From positions 24,675,175 through 24,739,174 of the forward strand of contig NC_059304.1 of NCBI RefSeq assembly GCF_017591435.1: a stretch of 64,000 bases of DNA, in the 5' to 3' direction. The notes beneath the pieces were generated by a model that was not told where the DNA came from, did not search any database, and was given only the letters and a program-made list of their open reading frames with translations. The DNA comes from Portunus trituberculatus (taxonomy: Eukaryota; Arthropoda; Malacostraca; Decapoda; Portunidae). Each line of letters starts with the position of its first letter. Positions within the stretch are counted from its first letter, which is position 1. Positions 53,076-64,000 of the stretch are shown here, piece after piece. The translations under genes and the position numbers were made by a program.

Positions 53076-53591
53076 GTGTCCCACCCCTACCACCAACAGG
53101 TTGTCACCTGCACTAGACAGTACCACTGCTTTCAATGCGGTGAACCCCATGGGCCTCGCTCAGACTACTGTCCCTTGAACCAGAAAGCCCAGCAGTTCTA
53201 CACCTCCCTCACACAGGAGGGGAATTCCATTCACACTATCAACAGGAAGCTGAGGGAACTGCAGTGGACCAAACCCCAGGCACTCTGCAAACCACCACTA
53301 CCACCATCACCACCACCTTCCACCCTGGTACACATGGCCCCATCTTCTGCTGCCACACTCATCTGCCCTGATGTCTCCTACTCAGCCGTCATTGGAGGGA
53401 ATTGCATTTCAGTGCTGCCCGACCTCCACAAGGAAGAGAAGGTAGATCCTCCTCCCCAGGAAATACCTGGCACCCCAGCACCCACCATGACCTGCCACAG
53501 ATGCTCCGGATGGTCACAGACTAGCCAGCATCCCAAGCACCCACCCTCCCAGGGCACCCCAACTGCGCCTGACCAAGAATCGGAGCTATAG
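53076..53591 (+). CDS. LINE ORF1-type protein with CCHC knuckle (fragment)
   Basis: 171 codons. YHCFQCGEPHGPRSDYCPLN near residue 16 is a CxxCx-H-x-C zinc knuckle, followed by QKAQQFYTSLTQEGNSIHTI and a Pro-rich linker, as in gag-like ORF1 proteins of APE-type LINEs that bind the element RNA. The RRM or N-terminal part is missing. The frame ends at TAG; the continuation is in the same style but interrupted. Confidence 0.6.
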   Translation: MSHPYHQQVVTCTRQYHCFQCGEPHGPRSDYCPLNQKAQQFYTSLTQEGNSIHTINRKLRELQWTKPQALCKPPLPPSPPPSTLVHMAPSSAATLICPDVSYSAVIGGNCISVLPDLHKEEKVDPPPQEIPGTPAPTMTCHRCSGWSQTSQHPKHPPSQGTPTAPDQESEL

Positions 53592-53911
53592 TACTCCACC
53601 ATCACTGCCGAGGTACACCAGCCAAAGGACGGCCTGTTAGATCAACAGCGCTCCAAGACGTCCATCTATGCTACCCACTCCACCCATGCAGCCCTGCTGT
53701 CACACGCCAACCACCACCCCATGCTTCCACGTCAGGACTCACTCCATGACAACACCACTCCTACACCTGCTAAGGACGCCCTCTTCTCCAGCTTTCTTAC
53801 TCTCCTGCAGAAGAGCTCTACCAGAAGGGGTTGTGCCTACTAAAGATACTCACAGCATTCTAGCCCAATCTCTCTGTACTCCTATCTACTTTCCTCCTAT
53901 AATGGTTTATA

Positions 53912-54738
53912 CAGTAAAAGTCCTTAAATCCGGAACCTTATAATCCGGAAATCCTTATGATCCGGAAAATTGGAAAGGCTGAGTTAAATATGTAAAAAGT
54001 AAGAAATAATAGTAATAAACATATAATAATAATAGCCAAAACCGAACATGTCATCACCAACACCGAACGCGCCGATTCAACATCCCGCCAACCGCCGTCC
54101 ACCATTGCGTTCTGCCACGTGGGATCACGTTTCGTCTGTCACCATCACAAAGTCGACCACGTGTGTGCCAAACTACTGTTATCATGGCTTCAGCAAACCC
54201 TCTTGGCCTCCAGACAAAGACAGTGCAAAAGAGAAAACATACAACCCTAACCATAAGTATTGTGGACTGTATACATATTATGTGGGGTACAGTACAGTAC
54301 AATCACTCAAACTTTTCAGTATATTATGTGGATGGTAGAATAGCCTACGTAAAATAGTGAAATCACCTACACAAATACAAGTTGACAAGTAGGAAAAGAG
54401 CAATCATCACATATGGGCTGCCATAATGGCTGGAAAGGCCCATGCCACTCCCCCCATAGTCTGGCAAATCTTCAAGAAAAAAAAAAAAAAAAAGCCTACG
54501 TAAATCTTGTGCGGTGTGGTGAGGAAGTACACAATGGACTGGTGGTAGTAGCAATCCCTGTAAGATGTTATGACAGTACTACAAAGAGATATAGCAAGTT
54601 GGGGTTAGTTTAGTGGGGTTTACATAGTACCATCAAAATTTTAATCTTACTTTCAGCTTTACTATCTTACAATCCGGAAAATCCTAGAATCCGGAATGCC
54701 TGAACCCCCATGACTTCCGGATTTCAGGACTTTTACTG
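53912..54738. mobile_element. Tigger/pogo-type MITE, family T5
   Basis: Termini are CAGTAAAAGTCCTTAAATCC and, on the other strand, CAGTAAAAGTCCTGAAATCC; TA duplications at 53910-53911 and 54739-54740. AATCCGGAA words repeat several times at both ends. No transposase. Confidence 0.87.
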
Positions 54739-54850
54739 TATTATCAAAAGCCAGGTCTCTCCCACGGAAGTCCCAAGAGGTCCAGGAACATCTCGAGGAG
54801 ACACTCCCCACCATCCTTGGAGTATTAAATCCCAGCTGCATACAGGTATA

Positions 54851-55940
54851 TAGAACGTTGATTATTATGATAGTAAATATCCTGTATTTTGGAAGAAATT
54901 GGTCAAAACAAATATATTTTTGTGATCATCTTATAATACTGCTATTAATATCTTGAATATGGCATATTACAAGTCTAAAATCTATTGATTTGGACAACGA
55001 AAAAGGTAAAAACTTTGAATGTACTATATAGTATGACCCAACATACTCAATAACATTGTGATATATAAATCTAGTTATTTTCGTAGGATTTTAGCATCTT
55101 TTTCTCACTGCGCAAGTCAATATCAAGATCAAGACGAGGCAAAACAGTCAAGCACAGAACAAGCATATCACAGGACAACTGTCGAGTGAGGAGAGAGAAA
55201 TATGTGAACCTTTCCTCCTCTTCATGGCTTAGTGGCATGGGTATTACAGCAGGAATTAACTGGTTGTCCAACAATTTGTTTGTAAAGTTAAACAGATGGG
55301 CACCCCAGGTTGGGTTAGACGGCAACACTCTCGCCAGGATACTTGAATTACCGATTCTTAATTAGAATTGTTGTTTCCATATACTTGTAAGTTGATCTGT
55401 GTGGTTCGGACTTTTAAGTGAAACAGACATATGTTCATCTTAATGTCGAGTGGATTAATACACTTCTGATTAAGAGTGTACTCTTTTGAAAATGTGAAGA
55501 TGACCAATAAGCCTCAATGCCAATTCACTAAGAAATCAACATATATACATCTGTTCATGAATAGGGTTTGATTTTGCCTGTGTTAAAACTTAGAAGGAAT
55601 TATGTAGAAAAATATATTATATCATCTTATGGCATCTCTGTTTACAGAATGACACTGTAGGTATATTCTATATTACCCATGTGTGAGAGAAGGGGACATG
55701 TATTATGCTGCCATCTGGTGACAACCACTAGTTCTAAAAACTTCCTATATTGGGGGGATCCCTATTCAACCAAACATCGTTAAAAAAGAGTAAAAAGTTT
55801 AGATAGGTGGCAGAAAGGTGGCGGAACATATGATACTGAACACCATCTGCTGAGGTATTACGGCAACATTTCAAGCAAAAGTTAGTTCAGAGGGAGAGAT
55901 GAGGATGTTGTAAGATGCGGTGGAAGAAAGCGTGAAAGTA
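54851..55940. other. Spacer with one hypothetical ORF
   Basis: AT-rich. It contains the minus-strand ORF at 55071-55328 listed separately. No repeats recognised. Confidence 0.4.
55071..55328 (-). CDS. Hypothetical 85-codon ORF, possibly an exon
   Basis: It reads LPSNPTWGAHLFNFTNKLLD, then PMPLSHEEEERFTYFSLLTR and LPRLDLDIDLRSEKKMLKS before a stop. The composition is protein-like, with an acidic/basic charged C terminus. The frame is open upstream to a possible acceptor region near 55335. No family recognised. It could be a terminal exon of a host gene or a chance ORF. Confidence 0.3.
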   Translation of the reverse strand: MLPSNPTWGAHLFNFTNKLLDNQLIPAVIPMPLSHEEEERFTYFSLLTRQLSCDMLVLCLTVLPRLDLDIDLRSEKKMLKSYENN

Positions 55941-56159
55941 ATGAGTGTGTGTTCACAGACTACTTTAAGGGCGGTAAACTCTGGAGGAAAATGAGAGCTA
56001 CTGCTGACGTTACTGAAATACGAGCCATGCCACCTGGCATGGCTCAGCAATATCACTCTGGGAGAGGCGAAGAACAGGAGCGAATGAGGGTGGATGTTTA
56101 CCAGATAGTTTATGAATCCAGCACCAAACCGAAACAACGGGGGTAGAGGAAGTCAGGGT

Positions 56160-57790
56160 AAAGACATAAAAATGGAAGCTGCTGGACCGGACCAATTTAA
56201 TAGTCCGGCAGAATCTAGCCAAAGCGCGTTTAAAATGAATAAGGGCCGGGTGCTAGCCAGGAATGTTCCCTTTACACTGATAACTACTCTAGGCCGCCGT
56301 TTCAAGCGAAAAGCTGTAGTACAAGTAGGGTTCCACCACAGAATACACCTAGAGGCAAAGGAGCGGGAAATCCGTTGGATGGAAACAAAAGCAGCAGCAA
56401 TAAAAGATACGGTAAAGTAAACCCAGCATGTCAGAGGAAGAAGTAAAATCAGCATAGGAAGAGCGGACGGTTGACAGAGATAAAAGCACACCAATCGGCC
56501 CTACCAAAGCACCAGCGGGGGAGCCGGAAAGGGGGATATAGGAAGTGGGAGTAAAAAGAATAGGGATATGATCGTTATGGGAGGTGCGGTCAAGAACCGA
56601 CCATTGAGGATTGAGGGAGAATAAGGTTGAGAGAGGAGATCGGCACGGGAGCAACCAGGAGGCAGGGAAAGAGAGTGGAGAGTCGAAACAGCAGAGGAAG
56701 AAGAGGGGGCGTCGGTGACGGGGACTTCGCTCAGAGAACATGTGGGGAGAAGTGGGTGGGGGAAGAGAGAGTTAAGTGGGGAAAGGGGAGAGGTAAGGAT
56801 GTCAAGGGTGGAGGAAGGGGGGACTGAGTTTGGGAAGGAGGTGGGAGCCAGAGGTGAAGGGTCGATGAGGGGAGACAGGAGGAGACTGAGGCGGGAGAAA
56901 TATAGAGTAGGAGGAGGGCACGCGGGAGGAGGGTGGATGGAAACTACGACCTGGGTAGGAAGGGATGGGAGAGAAGGGGATAAGGAAATAGGAGGGGAGG
57001 GTGGGGGAACCGTACTCTCTGAGTGTTGCAATATCATCAAGAGTCACTTTCTGGAGGGATGGGAAAAGAGGCGGTAGGACAAGACTTTATAAGGGGACGG
57101 TGAGGAGATAAAGGGATTAAGGTGGGAACGGGAGAAGAGGCATGCAGGAAGTGGAGGGGATGTTAAGGCTGCAGTACGGTGTTGGCGTTTACTATAAGTT
57201 GGAGCGTTGGGGGCGCGGAGAGGGAGGGACAGTGGCACAGGAGGGGATGGAGGTGGGGATATTAGGGTCAAGGACAAAGAAGACAGAGAAGGGAAGAAGA
57301 GAAGGAGAGGACAAAGAGGGAGTAGAAAAGGGTGGGTGGAAGGGGGGTAGAGGATCAGGGCGGAAAGAGGATGATGTGACAACAATAAGGGAAGCAAAAG
57401 CAGAGGTAGAGCCAGAGGCAGGGTGGAAAGAGGTGAAGCCCTGGCGACAGGCTTCCTGACGGGCCTCACGCAACGTGAGGCCGTCCCAGAAGTGAATGCC
57501 AGTGACCTCAGGCTCATAGTGGATGTTGGGCAGCTGCGATAGAGAGCGTAGAGGGCCTCCACAATTGCAGCAACGTCGAATAGGGGCTGGGCAGTCTTCG
57601 TGGGTTTGTCCATGGCCACACAACAGGCAACATAGGACAGAACGGCAATGAAGTTTAAGGTGGCCAAAGCGCCAACAGTTTTGGCATTGGCAAGGCAGAG
57701 GGATATATGGTCGGGCGGGGAGCAGGACACCCCTTACGTAGACGTGAGGGGAAGGTCATGGCGTCGGAACGGGCAACGTTAGTGGGGATC
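56160..57790 (-). mobile_element. LINE family J, ORF1 region
   Basis: Minus-strand coding-like sequence with three cysteine knuckles at 57560-57700: CQNCWRFGHLKLHC, CCLLCGHGQTHEDC and CCNCGG. YVRGVLLPARPYIPL-like text precedes them. EPEVTGIHFWDGLTLREARQ follows, then a long Pro/Ser-rich low-complexity tail (56500-57190) that makes the plus strand purine-rich. This layout is that of ORF1 in Jockey-type LINEs. The frame changes along the region; the copy is decayed. Confidence 0.65.
57192..57712 (-). pseudogene. CCHC-knuckle ORF1 fragment of LINE J
   Basis: The open part runs from the knuckles into LTLREARQEACRQGFTSFHP and a Ser/Pro-rich stretch. Zinc knuckles of this type bind LINE RNA. The lower border is the stop at 57192; the upper limit is approximate. 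Confidence 0.6.
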
Positions 57791-57843
57791 TTCTGGCGAC
57801 CCCGAGGAGACAGGGTGTAGCAGCTGACAGTTCCGTAATCACT

Positions 57844-57845
<2 letters not shown>

Positions 57846-57886
<41 letters not shown>

Positions 57887-57894
57887 TGTGTGTG
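57846..57894. repeat. (GA)n-(GT)n microsatellite
   Basis: GA units followed by a short GT run. Confidence 0.95.
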
Positions 57895-58085
57895 TGGGGG
57901 GTGGGTAGTCCGGTACCGCTCCTCCGGACCTCAAAACGTAGATAGTCCGTACCTGTACTTCCGCGCCTAATATTTCTTCCCTCGGTCCGGTACCGCACCT
58001 CCGCTCCTCCAATATCGTACCAGCAGAAACTATTAAAGCGCGCCCGTAAAAAAAATCTAGTCCGCACCTCAAAAAATAAAACAAA
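57895..58085. repeat. GTACGG/CCGTACC-rich repeat, left piece
   Basis: Words such as GGTCCGGTACCGCACCTCCG recur inverted and diverged in the piece at 59690-60000. The two may be ends of one DNA transposon split by microsatellites and LINE G; unproven. Confidence 0.4.
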
Positions 58086-58107
58086 ATACAAGTAAGTAAT
58101 ACACAGT

Positions 58108-58254
<147 letters not shown>

Positions 58255-58327
58255 CGAAATGGGATTATGTATGTTTGCAATCATTGTAATGTATGTACGG
58301 TTAGCAGGAACTGGAAGTCATTGCAAT

Positions 58328-59512
<1,185 letters not shown>

Positions 59513-59561
<49 letters not shown>
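59513..59561. repeat. (GA)n microsatellite
   Basis: About 24 GA units at the 5' border of LINE G. Confidence 0.95.
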
Positions 59562-59563
<2 letters not shown>

Positions 59564-59703
59564 CATGCTTAGACCTGAATGAGTGACGTCACTCAAATGG
59601 CGGGGAAAATATGCCTGGTAGCACAGACCGCCAAAAACGGCTGAAAGTAATGCTACGGAGTGCGGACTGTCGTCTTTATTTTTTTTTTTCCTTGAAAATC
59701 TCA

Positions 59704-59891
59704 GGTGCAGAAGTACGGATTCAAAATTTCGCTTTTCTGCACCTGTCTCTGGTGCGGAGGTACGGACTTAAAATTTCGTATTTCCCCACATGTCTCAGGT
59801 GCGGAGGTACGGACTTAAAATTTCGTTTTTCCCCACATGTCTCAGGTGCGGAGGTACGGACTTAAAATGTCGCCTTTCCGTACTTGTTACT
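59704..59891 (+). repeat. Four 47-bp tandem repeats
   Basis: Units start at 59704, 59751, 59798 and 59845 with GGTGCGGAGGTACGGACTTA-type sequence, then AAATTTCG and CCCCACATGTCTCA. The first and last units are the most diverged. Confidence 0.88.
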
Positions 59892-60000
59892 TCGGCACTT
59901 TTGAAAACTTTTTCGTACTTCAGACCTCCGCACCTCGTTTGGTGGTCCGCAGGTACGGAGGAGAGGAGGTGCGGACCGAGGTACGGAAGTGACCAGCTCT

Positions 60001-60774
<774 letters not shown>

Positions 60775-60852
<78 letters not shown>

Positions 60853-60874
60853 GTGTGTGTGTGTGTGTGTGTGT
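60775..60874. repeat. (AT)n-(GT)n microsatellite
   Basis: AT units to about 60849, then GT units up to the SINE. Confidence 0.95.
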
Positions 60875-61166
60875 AATTCACTGTTTGATCTGCTGCAGTC
60901 TCTGACGAGACAGCCAGACGTTACCCTACGGAACGAGCTCAGAGCTCATTATTTCCGATCTTGGGATAGGTCTGAGAACAGGCACACACCACACACCGGG
61001 ACAACAAGGTCACAACTCCTCGATTTACATCCCGTACCTACTCACTGCTAGGTGAACAGGGGCTACACGTGAAAGGAGACACACCCAAATATCTCCACCC
61101 GGCCGGGGAATCGAACCCCGGTCATCTGGCTTGTGAAGCCAGCGCTCTAACCACTGAGCTACCGGG

Positions 61167-61169
<3 letters not shown>
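60875..61169 (-). mobile_element. tRNA-derived SINE, copy 1
   Basis: On the minus strand it begins with a tRNA-like head: CCCGGTAGCTCAGTGGTTAG (A box), anticodon arm CTGGC-TTCACAA-GCCAG (anticodon CAC, Val), GGGGTTCGATTCCCC (B box and T arm). A 220-bp tail follows, including CCCCTGTTCACCTAGCAGTG and GTCTCTGACGAGACAGCCAG-like sequence (plus strand). The same 295-bp unit is at 63194-63488. The (GT)n tracts at both ends match a CA-type tail. Confidence 0.85.
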
Positions 61170-61213
<44 letters not shown>

Positions 61214-61281
61214 GCGTATCCTACATGATACGAGTCTTCTGTACAGACGTTTTGTACATATATATGTATGATAGAACTTTA

Positions 61282-61351
<70 letters not shown>

Positions 61352-61392
61352 CTGTACAGATGTTCTGTACGTATTGGGTATGTTTGATTGAG

Positions 61393-61440
<48 letters not shown>

Positions 61441-61493
61441 GTCACGAATCCTCTGTACGGATGTTTTGTACGTATTGGGAATGTTTGATTGAG

Positions 61494-61562
<69 letters not shown>

Positions 61563-61617
61563 AGACACGAATTCAATGTACAGATGTTTTGTACGTATTG
61601 TGTATGATAGAGCTTTG

Positions 61618-62930
61618 TTTTTTTTTTTTTTTTTTTTCCCTACTTTCATACTGGCATGCGTACAAGCACGTACATAGGCATTCACTCAGGCAAAACAACT
61701 TTACTATTTATACATATGGGTACAAAATATGATTTATAGTGGGCCTTTCGGCAACTAATGGGGCCCGCAGATTGCAGCTGCGTTGCCCCGCGCTACAGCA
61801 AGGCTGATGCGTTGCCGCAGCCAACCTGTCTCTCGAGGCTCCCGCTGCGTTGGGTGATTCTTCTACCAATATCATACAGTAAGTCACTGAAGTCTGGCCC
61901 GAGCACACCGCTAGTCTCCACAGCAAGCGGTGAGAAATCATACCTCCGGGCCAGGTCCTCGTAGCGATGGCGCTTGCGATGTTCGGCGGCGCGAGCCGCT
62001 GCCCCAGCAGCCAAGGCACAGTCATTAATGTGGGTGCTGCAGAAGGTGTTTACGCAGGTGGCATCCCACATCAACATCTTGCCTCGTCTGAAGGAAAGAC
62101 TGTAATGCCGTCTGGGCGGCGTCCGTCCCCACGATCCAGGCCTCGGGGTTCAAGGGTGGCCACTATCCCAGCGGCAGCCAGGGCGCGGTACACCACGTCG
62201 TTGAGAGCAGCGTGGCGTGGCAGGCGTCCGGGATTCCGCTGGCAGGACAAACTGTGGTGGCCTAGGGCGTCTGTTAAGGCTCCACAGCGGCAGCGGTGAG
62301 GCTGTTGAACCCGCAGGCCCAGCCTCAATGCAACATTTATTCGTACAGCATCATCGGGGAGGAGGAGGCCGAGACTCTCTACGGGGATAGCAGAGAGCCA
62401 GGCTCCGCTGTGCGGTGCTGTGGCAGCGAGGAGCCGAGCGCGGTTGACCTGGTTGGCATGGCTGAGGAGGTCATCAAGGCGGTGTTGCGAGGCTGCACCG
62501 TCAAGGGTCCTTTGCCGAAGCCCCAGCTCTGCGTTCAGGTCTGGGCACTGGGTGTTACGAAACATCGCTACAGCAGAGTCCAAGCGATCCAGTCTGTCGC
62601 CGTTGGGGCGGCGGTTGATGGTACAGACCAGGTCCCTGGAGGCCTCTAATGAAGCGATGTAAGCTGGCAGTGCTACATCTATCAACCGTCTCACACCCAA
62701 GCCCCCGTAACGGAGTGGCAAAGAGGCTTGTGTCCAAGAAGAATTGCTGTCAAGCTGGACGTTGCAGCACTGAGATATTGCATGCCGCATCAACTCGTCG
62801 ATCTCTCTTAATGATTCGCTGGTATGTGGTCCTCGGTACCGCTGCGTACCTCGACAAGAAAAAGAGGGCAGCGTGGCTGCCAATGTTGGATGTTCTGTCA
62901 ATAAGGAGTCTTGTTGTGTTCTTGATTTAG
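61618..62930 (-). mobile_element. Restriction-like-endonuclease LINE, 3' part (5'-truncated)
   Basis: Minus strand. A T-run at 61618-61637 on the plus strand is its poly(A) tail. AGCTTTG occurs on both borders (about 61609-61616 and 62929-62936), a likely target duplication. It encodes the C-terminal part of a LINE pol: ASLPLRYGGLGVRRLIDVAL, HRCRCGALTDALGHHSLSCQ (CCHC), RHAALNDVVYRALAAAGI, RRPDGITVFPSDEAR and then, after a one-base shift near 62074, MLMWDATCVNTF. The PD...WD pattern matches the restriction-like nuclease of R2/NeSL-type LINEs. Confidence 0.75.
61793..62925 (-). pseudogene. LINE pol C-terminal fragment with CCHC and PD-(D/E)XK-like nuclease
   Basis: Two overlapping frames (62071-63135, of which the first part is only microsatellite, and 61793-62077). 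The coding part starts at about 62925. The nuclease would cleave target DNA during retrotransposition. The frameshift falls between RRPDG and MWDAT, splitting the active site. GC-rich compared with its surroundings. Confidence 0.7.
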
Positions 62931-63193
62931 CTTTGTGTGTGTGTGTGTGTGTGTGTCCGTCACGAATCCTCTGTACGGATGTTCTGTACGTATTGGGTAT
63001 GTTTGATTGAGCTGTGTGTGTGTGTGTGTGTGTGTCCATCACGAATTCTCTGTACGGATGTTTTGTACGTATTGGGAATGTTTGATTGAGCTTTGTGTGT
63101 GTGTGTGTGTGTGTATACGAGAGACACAAATTCACTGTGCAGATATTTTGTACGTATTGTGTACGATAGACGTGTGTGTGTGTGTGTGTGTGT

Positions 63194-63486
63194 AATTCAC
63201 TGTTTGATCTGCTGCAGTCTCTGACGAGACAGCCAGACGTTACCCTACGGAACGAGCTCAGAGCTCATTATTTTCGATCTTCGGATAGGCTGAGACCAGG
63301 CACACACCACACACCGGGACAACAAGGTCACAACTCCTCGATTTACATCCCGTACCTACTCACTGCTAGGTGAACAGGGGCTACACGTGAAAGGAGACAC
63401 ACCCAAATATCTTCATCCGGCCGGGGAATCGAACCCCGGTCCTCTGGCATGTGAAGCCAGCGCTCCAACCACTGAGCTACCGGGCC

Positions 63487-63488
<2 letters not shown>
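63194..63488 (-). mobile_element. tRNA-derived SINE, copy 2
   Basis: Same unit as 60875-61169, with a few substitutions (for example anticodon loop TTCACAT). The head is at the right end, minus strand, followed on the plus strand by (GT)n at 63489-63518. Confidence 0.85.
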
Positions 63489-63518
<30 letters not shown>

Positions 63519-63519
<1 letters not shown>

Positions 63520-64000
63520 CTGTGTGTCTTGCATGACACAATACCACAGCTCAAAATGCTACTCGGATTGTTGCCCTTATGCCGTAAGAAGCTGATATAA
63601 TAATAATCTCTTTGTTGAGATAGAAATAATAAACTGTAGCATAATTTGGTTTCCCCTATAAAGTTTTCTACGTTTTCTATGATACTCAAGGCTGGATTCT
63701 ACCCGACGAGTCAAGAGGGTTGCCAGGTGTCTCCTACTTTTCCGTAAAAACTCAAGTGAGACCCTTGTTATAGTATCTTGAGCCCTCATGATGGTAACAC
63801 TAAGTGGGGAGGAATCACAAGAGCAGCAGGTCTGAAGGGAAATGCGCCACGAAAATTCAAAATATTCCCCGCGAAAATTCATGATTACATAAGCGATCTC
63901 CGCGTCACAGTACTCGAGAGGCTTGATTATATAAGCGATCGCCGCAGTTTAAGGGTTAAGAAGTCCGTATCTCTGCTGACTTGCTAAGAGTTATTCACTA
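63519..64000. other. Right end of window, nothing recognised
   Basis: No gene, SINE or TIR found. Open frames here have no protein-like features. Confidence 0.4.

Larger units (their letters stand above)
53001..54850 (+). mobile_element. LINE family I fragment (ORF1 region), split by a MITE
   Basis: An ORF1-type coding region (53076-53591) followed by decayed coding-like sequence to 53909. A Tigger-type MITE (53912-54738) interrupts it, and it resumes with ARSLPRKSQEVQEHLEETLP-like text to about 54845. Confidence 0.6.
61170..63193. repeat. Compound satellite of (GT)n blocks and about 55-bp spacers, interrupted by a LINE
   Basis: Spacer units of the type CTCTGTACGGATGTTTTGTA, then CGTATTGGGAATGTTTGATT, then GAGCT, recur at about 61212, 61350, 61438, 61562, 62957, 63034 and 63115, each separated by 20-70 bp of GT. 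A LINE (61618-62930) sits in the middle. Confidence 0.88.

Noticed and set aside
56501..57040. Pro/Ser-rich protein of 179 codons
   Set aside because: Low-complexity pyrimidine-rich sequence within the LINE J ORF1 region; not an independent gene.
61090..61169. tRNA-Val(CAC) gene
   Set aside because: The cloverleaf is fairly good, but the same 295-bp unit with a non-tRNA tail recurs at 63194-63488, and the acceptor stem is imperfect. A SINE is the better call.
61069..61685. Cys-Val and Thr-His repeat proteins
   Set aside because: Translations of (GT)n/(CA)n tracts in the compound satellite.
61170..63193. CRISPR-like array (repeat-spacer regularity)
   Set aside because: The regular units are GT microsatellite plus a near-constant spacer, the reverse of CRISPR logic, in eukaryotic DNA with no cas genes.

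Overview
This is eukaryotic nuclear DNA from an animal, most probably a decapod crustacean and perhaps a crab (inference). It has spliced genes with consensus GT/AG borders, homologues of metazoan proteins, pentameric TTAGG-type telomere-like repeats of the arthropod kind, very dense dinucleotide microsatellites, and wall-to-wall non-LTR, LTR and DNA transposons that belong to several families repeated within the window. Most open frames in the window are microsatellite or transposon artefacts.

Three host genes can be supported. (1) On the minus strand, seven coding exons between 19,454 and 881 join in phase into a 349-codon protein. It has an N-terminal death-like domain and a C-terminal SEFIR-like domain resembling the IL-17 receptor adaptor CIKS/Act1. 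Its introns carry most of the repeats in the first 19 kb. (2) On the plus strand at 39,862-40,917 is an uninterrupted IBA57 gene (mitochondrial Fe-S cluster assembly factor). (3) On the plus strand at 48,893-49,249 is CDPF1 (cysteine-rich DPF-motif protein). Weaker exon-like pieces on the minus strand at 37.5-39.0 kb and an 85-codon ORF at 55.1-55.3 kb could not be identified.

The rest is layered mobile DNA. 1-19 kb (introns): LINE A with a Tigger/pogo-type insertion; an APE-type LINE (family C) split by two TTAA-targeting DNA transposons; LINE B; three small TTAA MITEs, two in this region; a 1.3-kb foldback element; a TTAGG-like array. 20-25 kb: a 380-bp (AT)n tract, a second LINE C copy, and an LTR retrotransposon with a 664-bp LTR and Gmr1-like order (integrase before reverse transcriptase). 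26-31 kb: LINE E with an unbroken 942-codon RT-RNase H frame, then LINE F. 31.7-36.6 kb: a 4.9-kb terminal-inverted-repeat element inserted in LINE F. It carries a Myb/SANT-type ORF and a 598-codon ORF that joins a FEN1/PIN-like nuclease core to a CXC cysteine-rich tail. 41-54 kb: several Tigger/pogo-type MITEs with distinct termini, LINE A copies and a LINE ORF1. 56-64 kb: a second LINE ORF1, LINE pol fragments, a MITE with TTAGG repeats inside its arms, two tRNA-derived SINEs and a compound (GT)n satellite invaded by an endonuclease-type LINE.

The host genes show no operon-like cooperation. The main biological interest is the death/SEFIR adaptor, the nuclease-carrying element and the clear record of nested insertions. 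All boundaries were read by eye; no alignment or database search was run.
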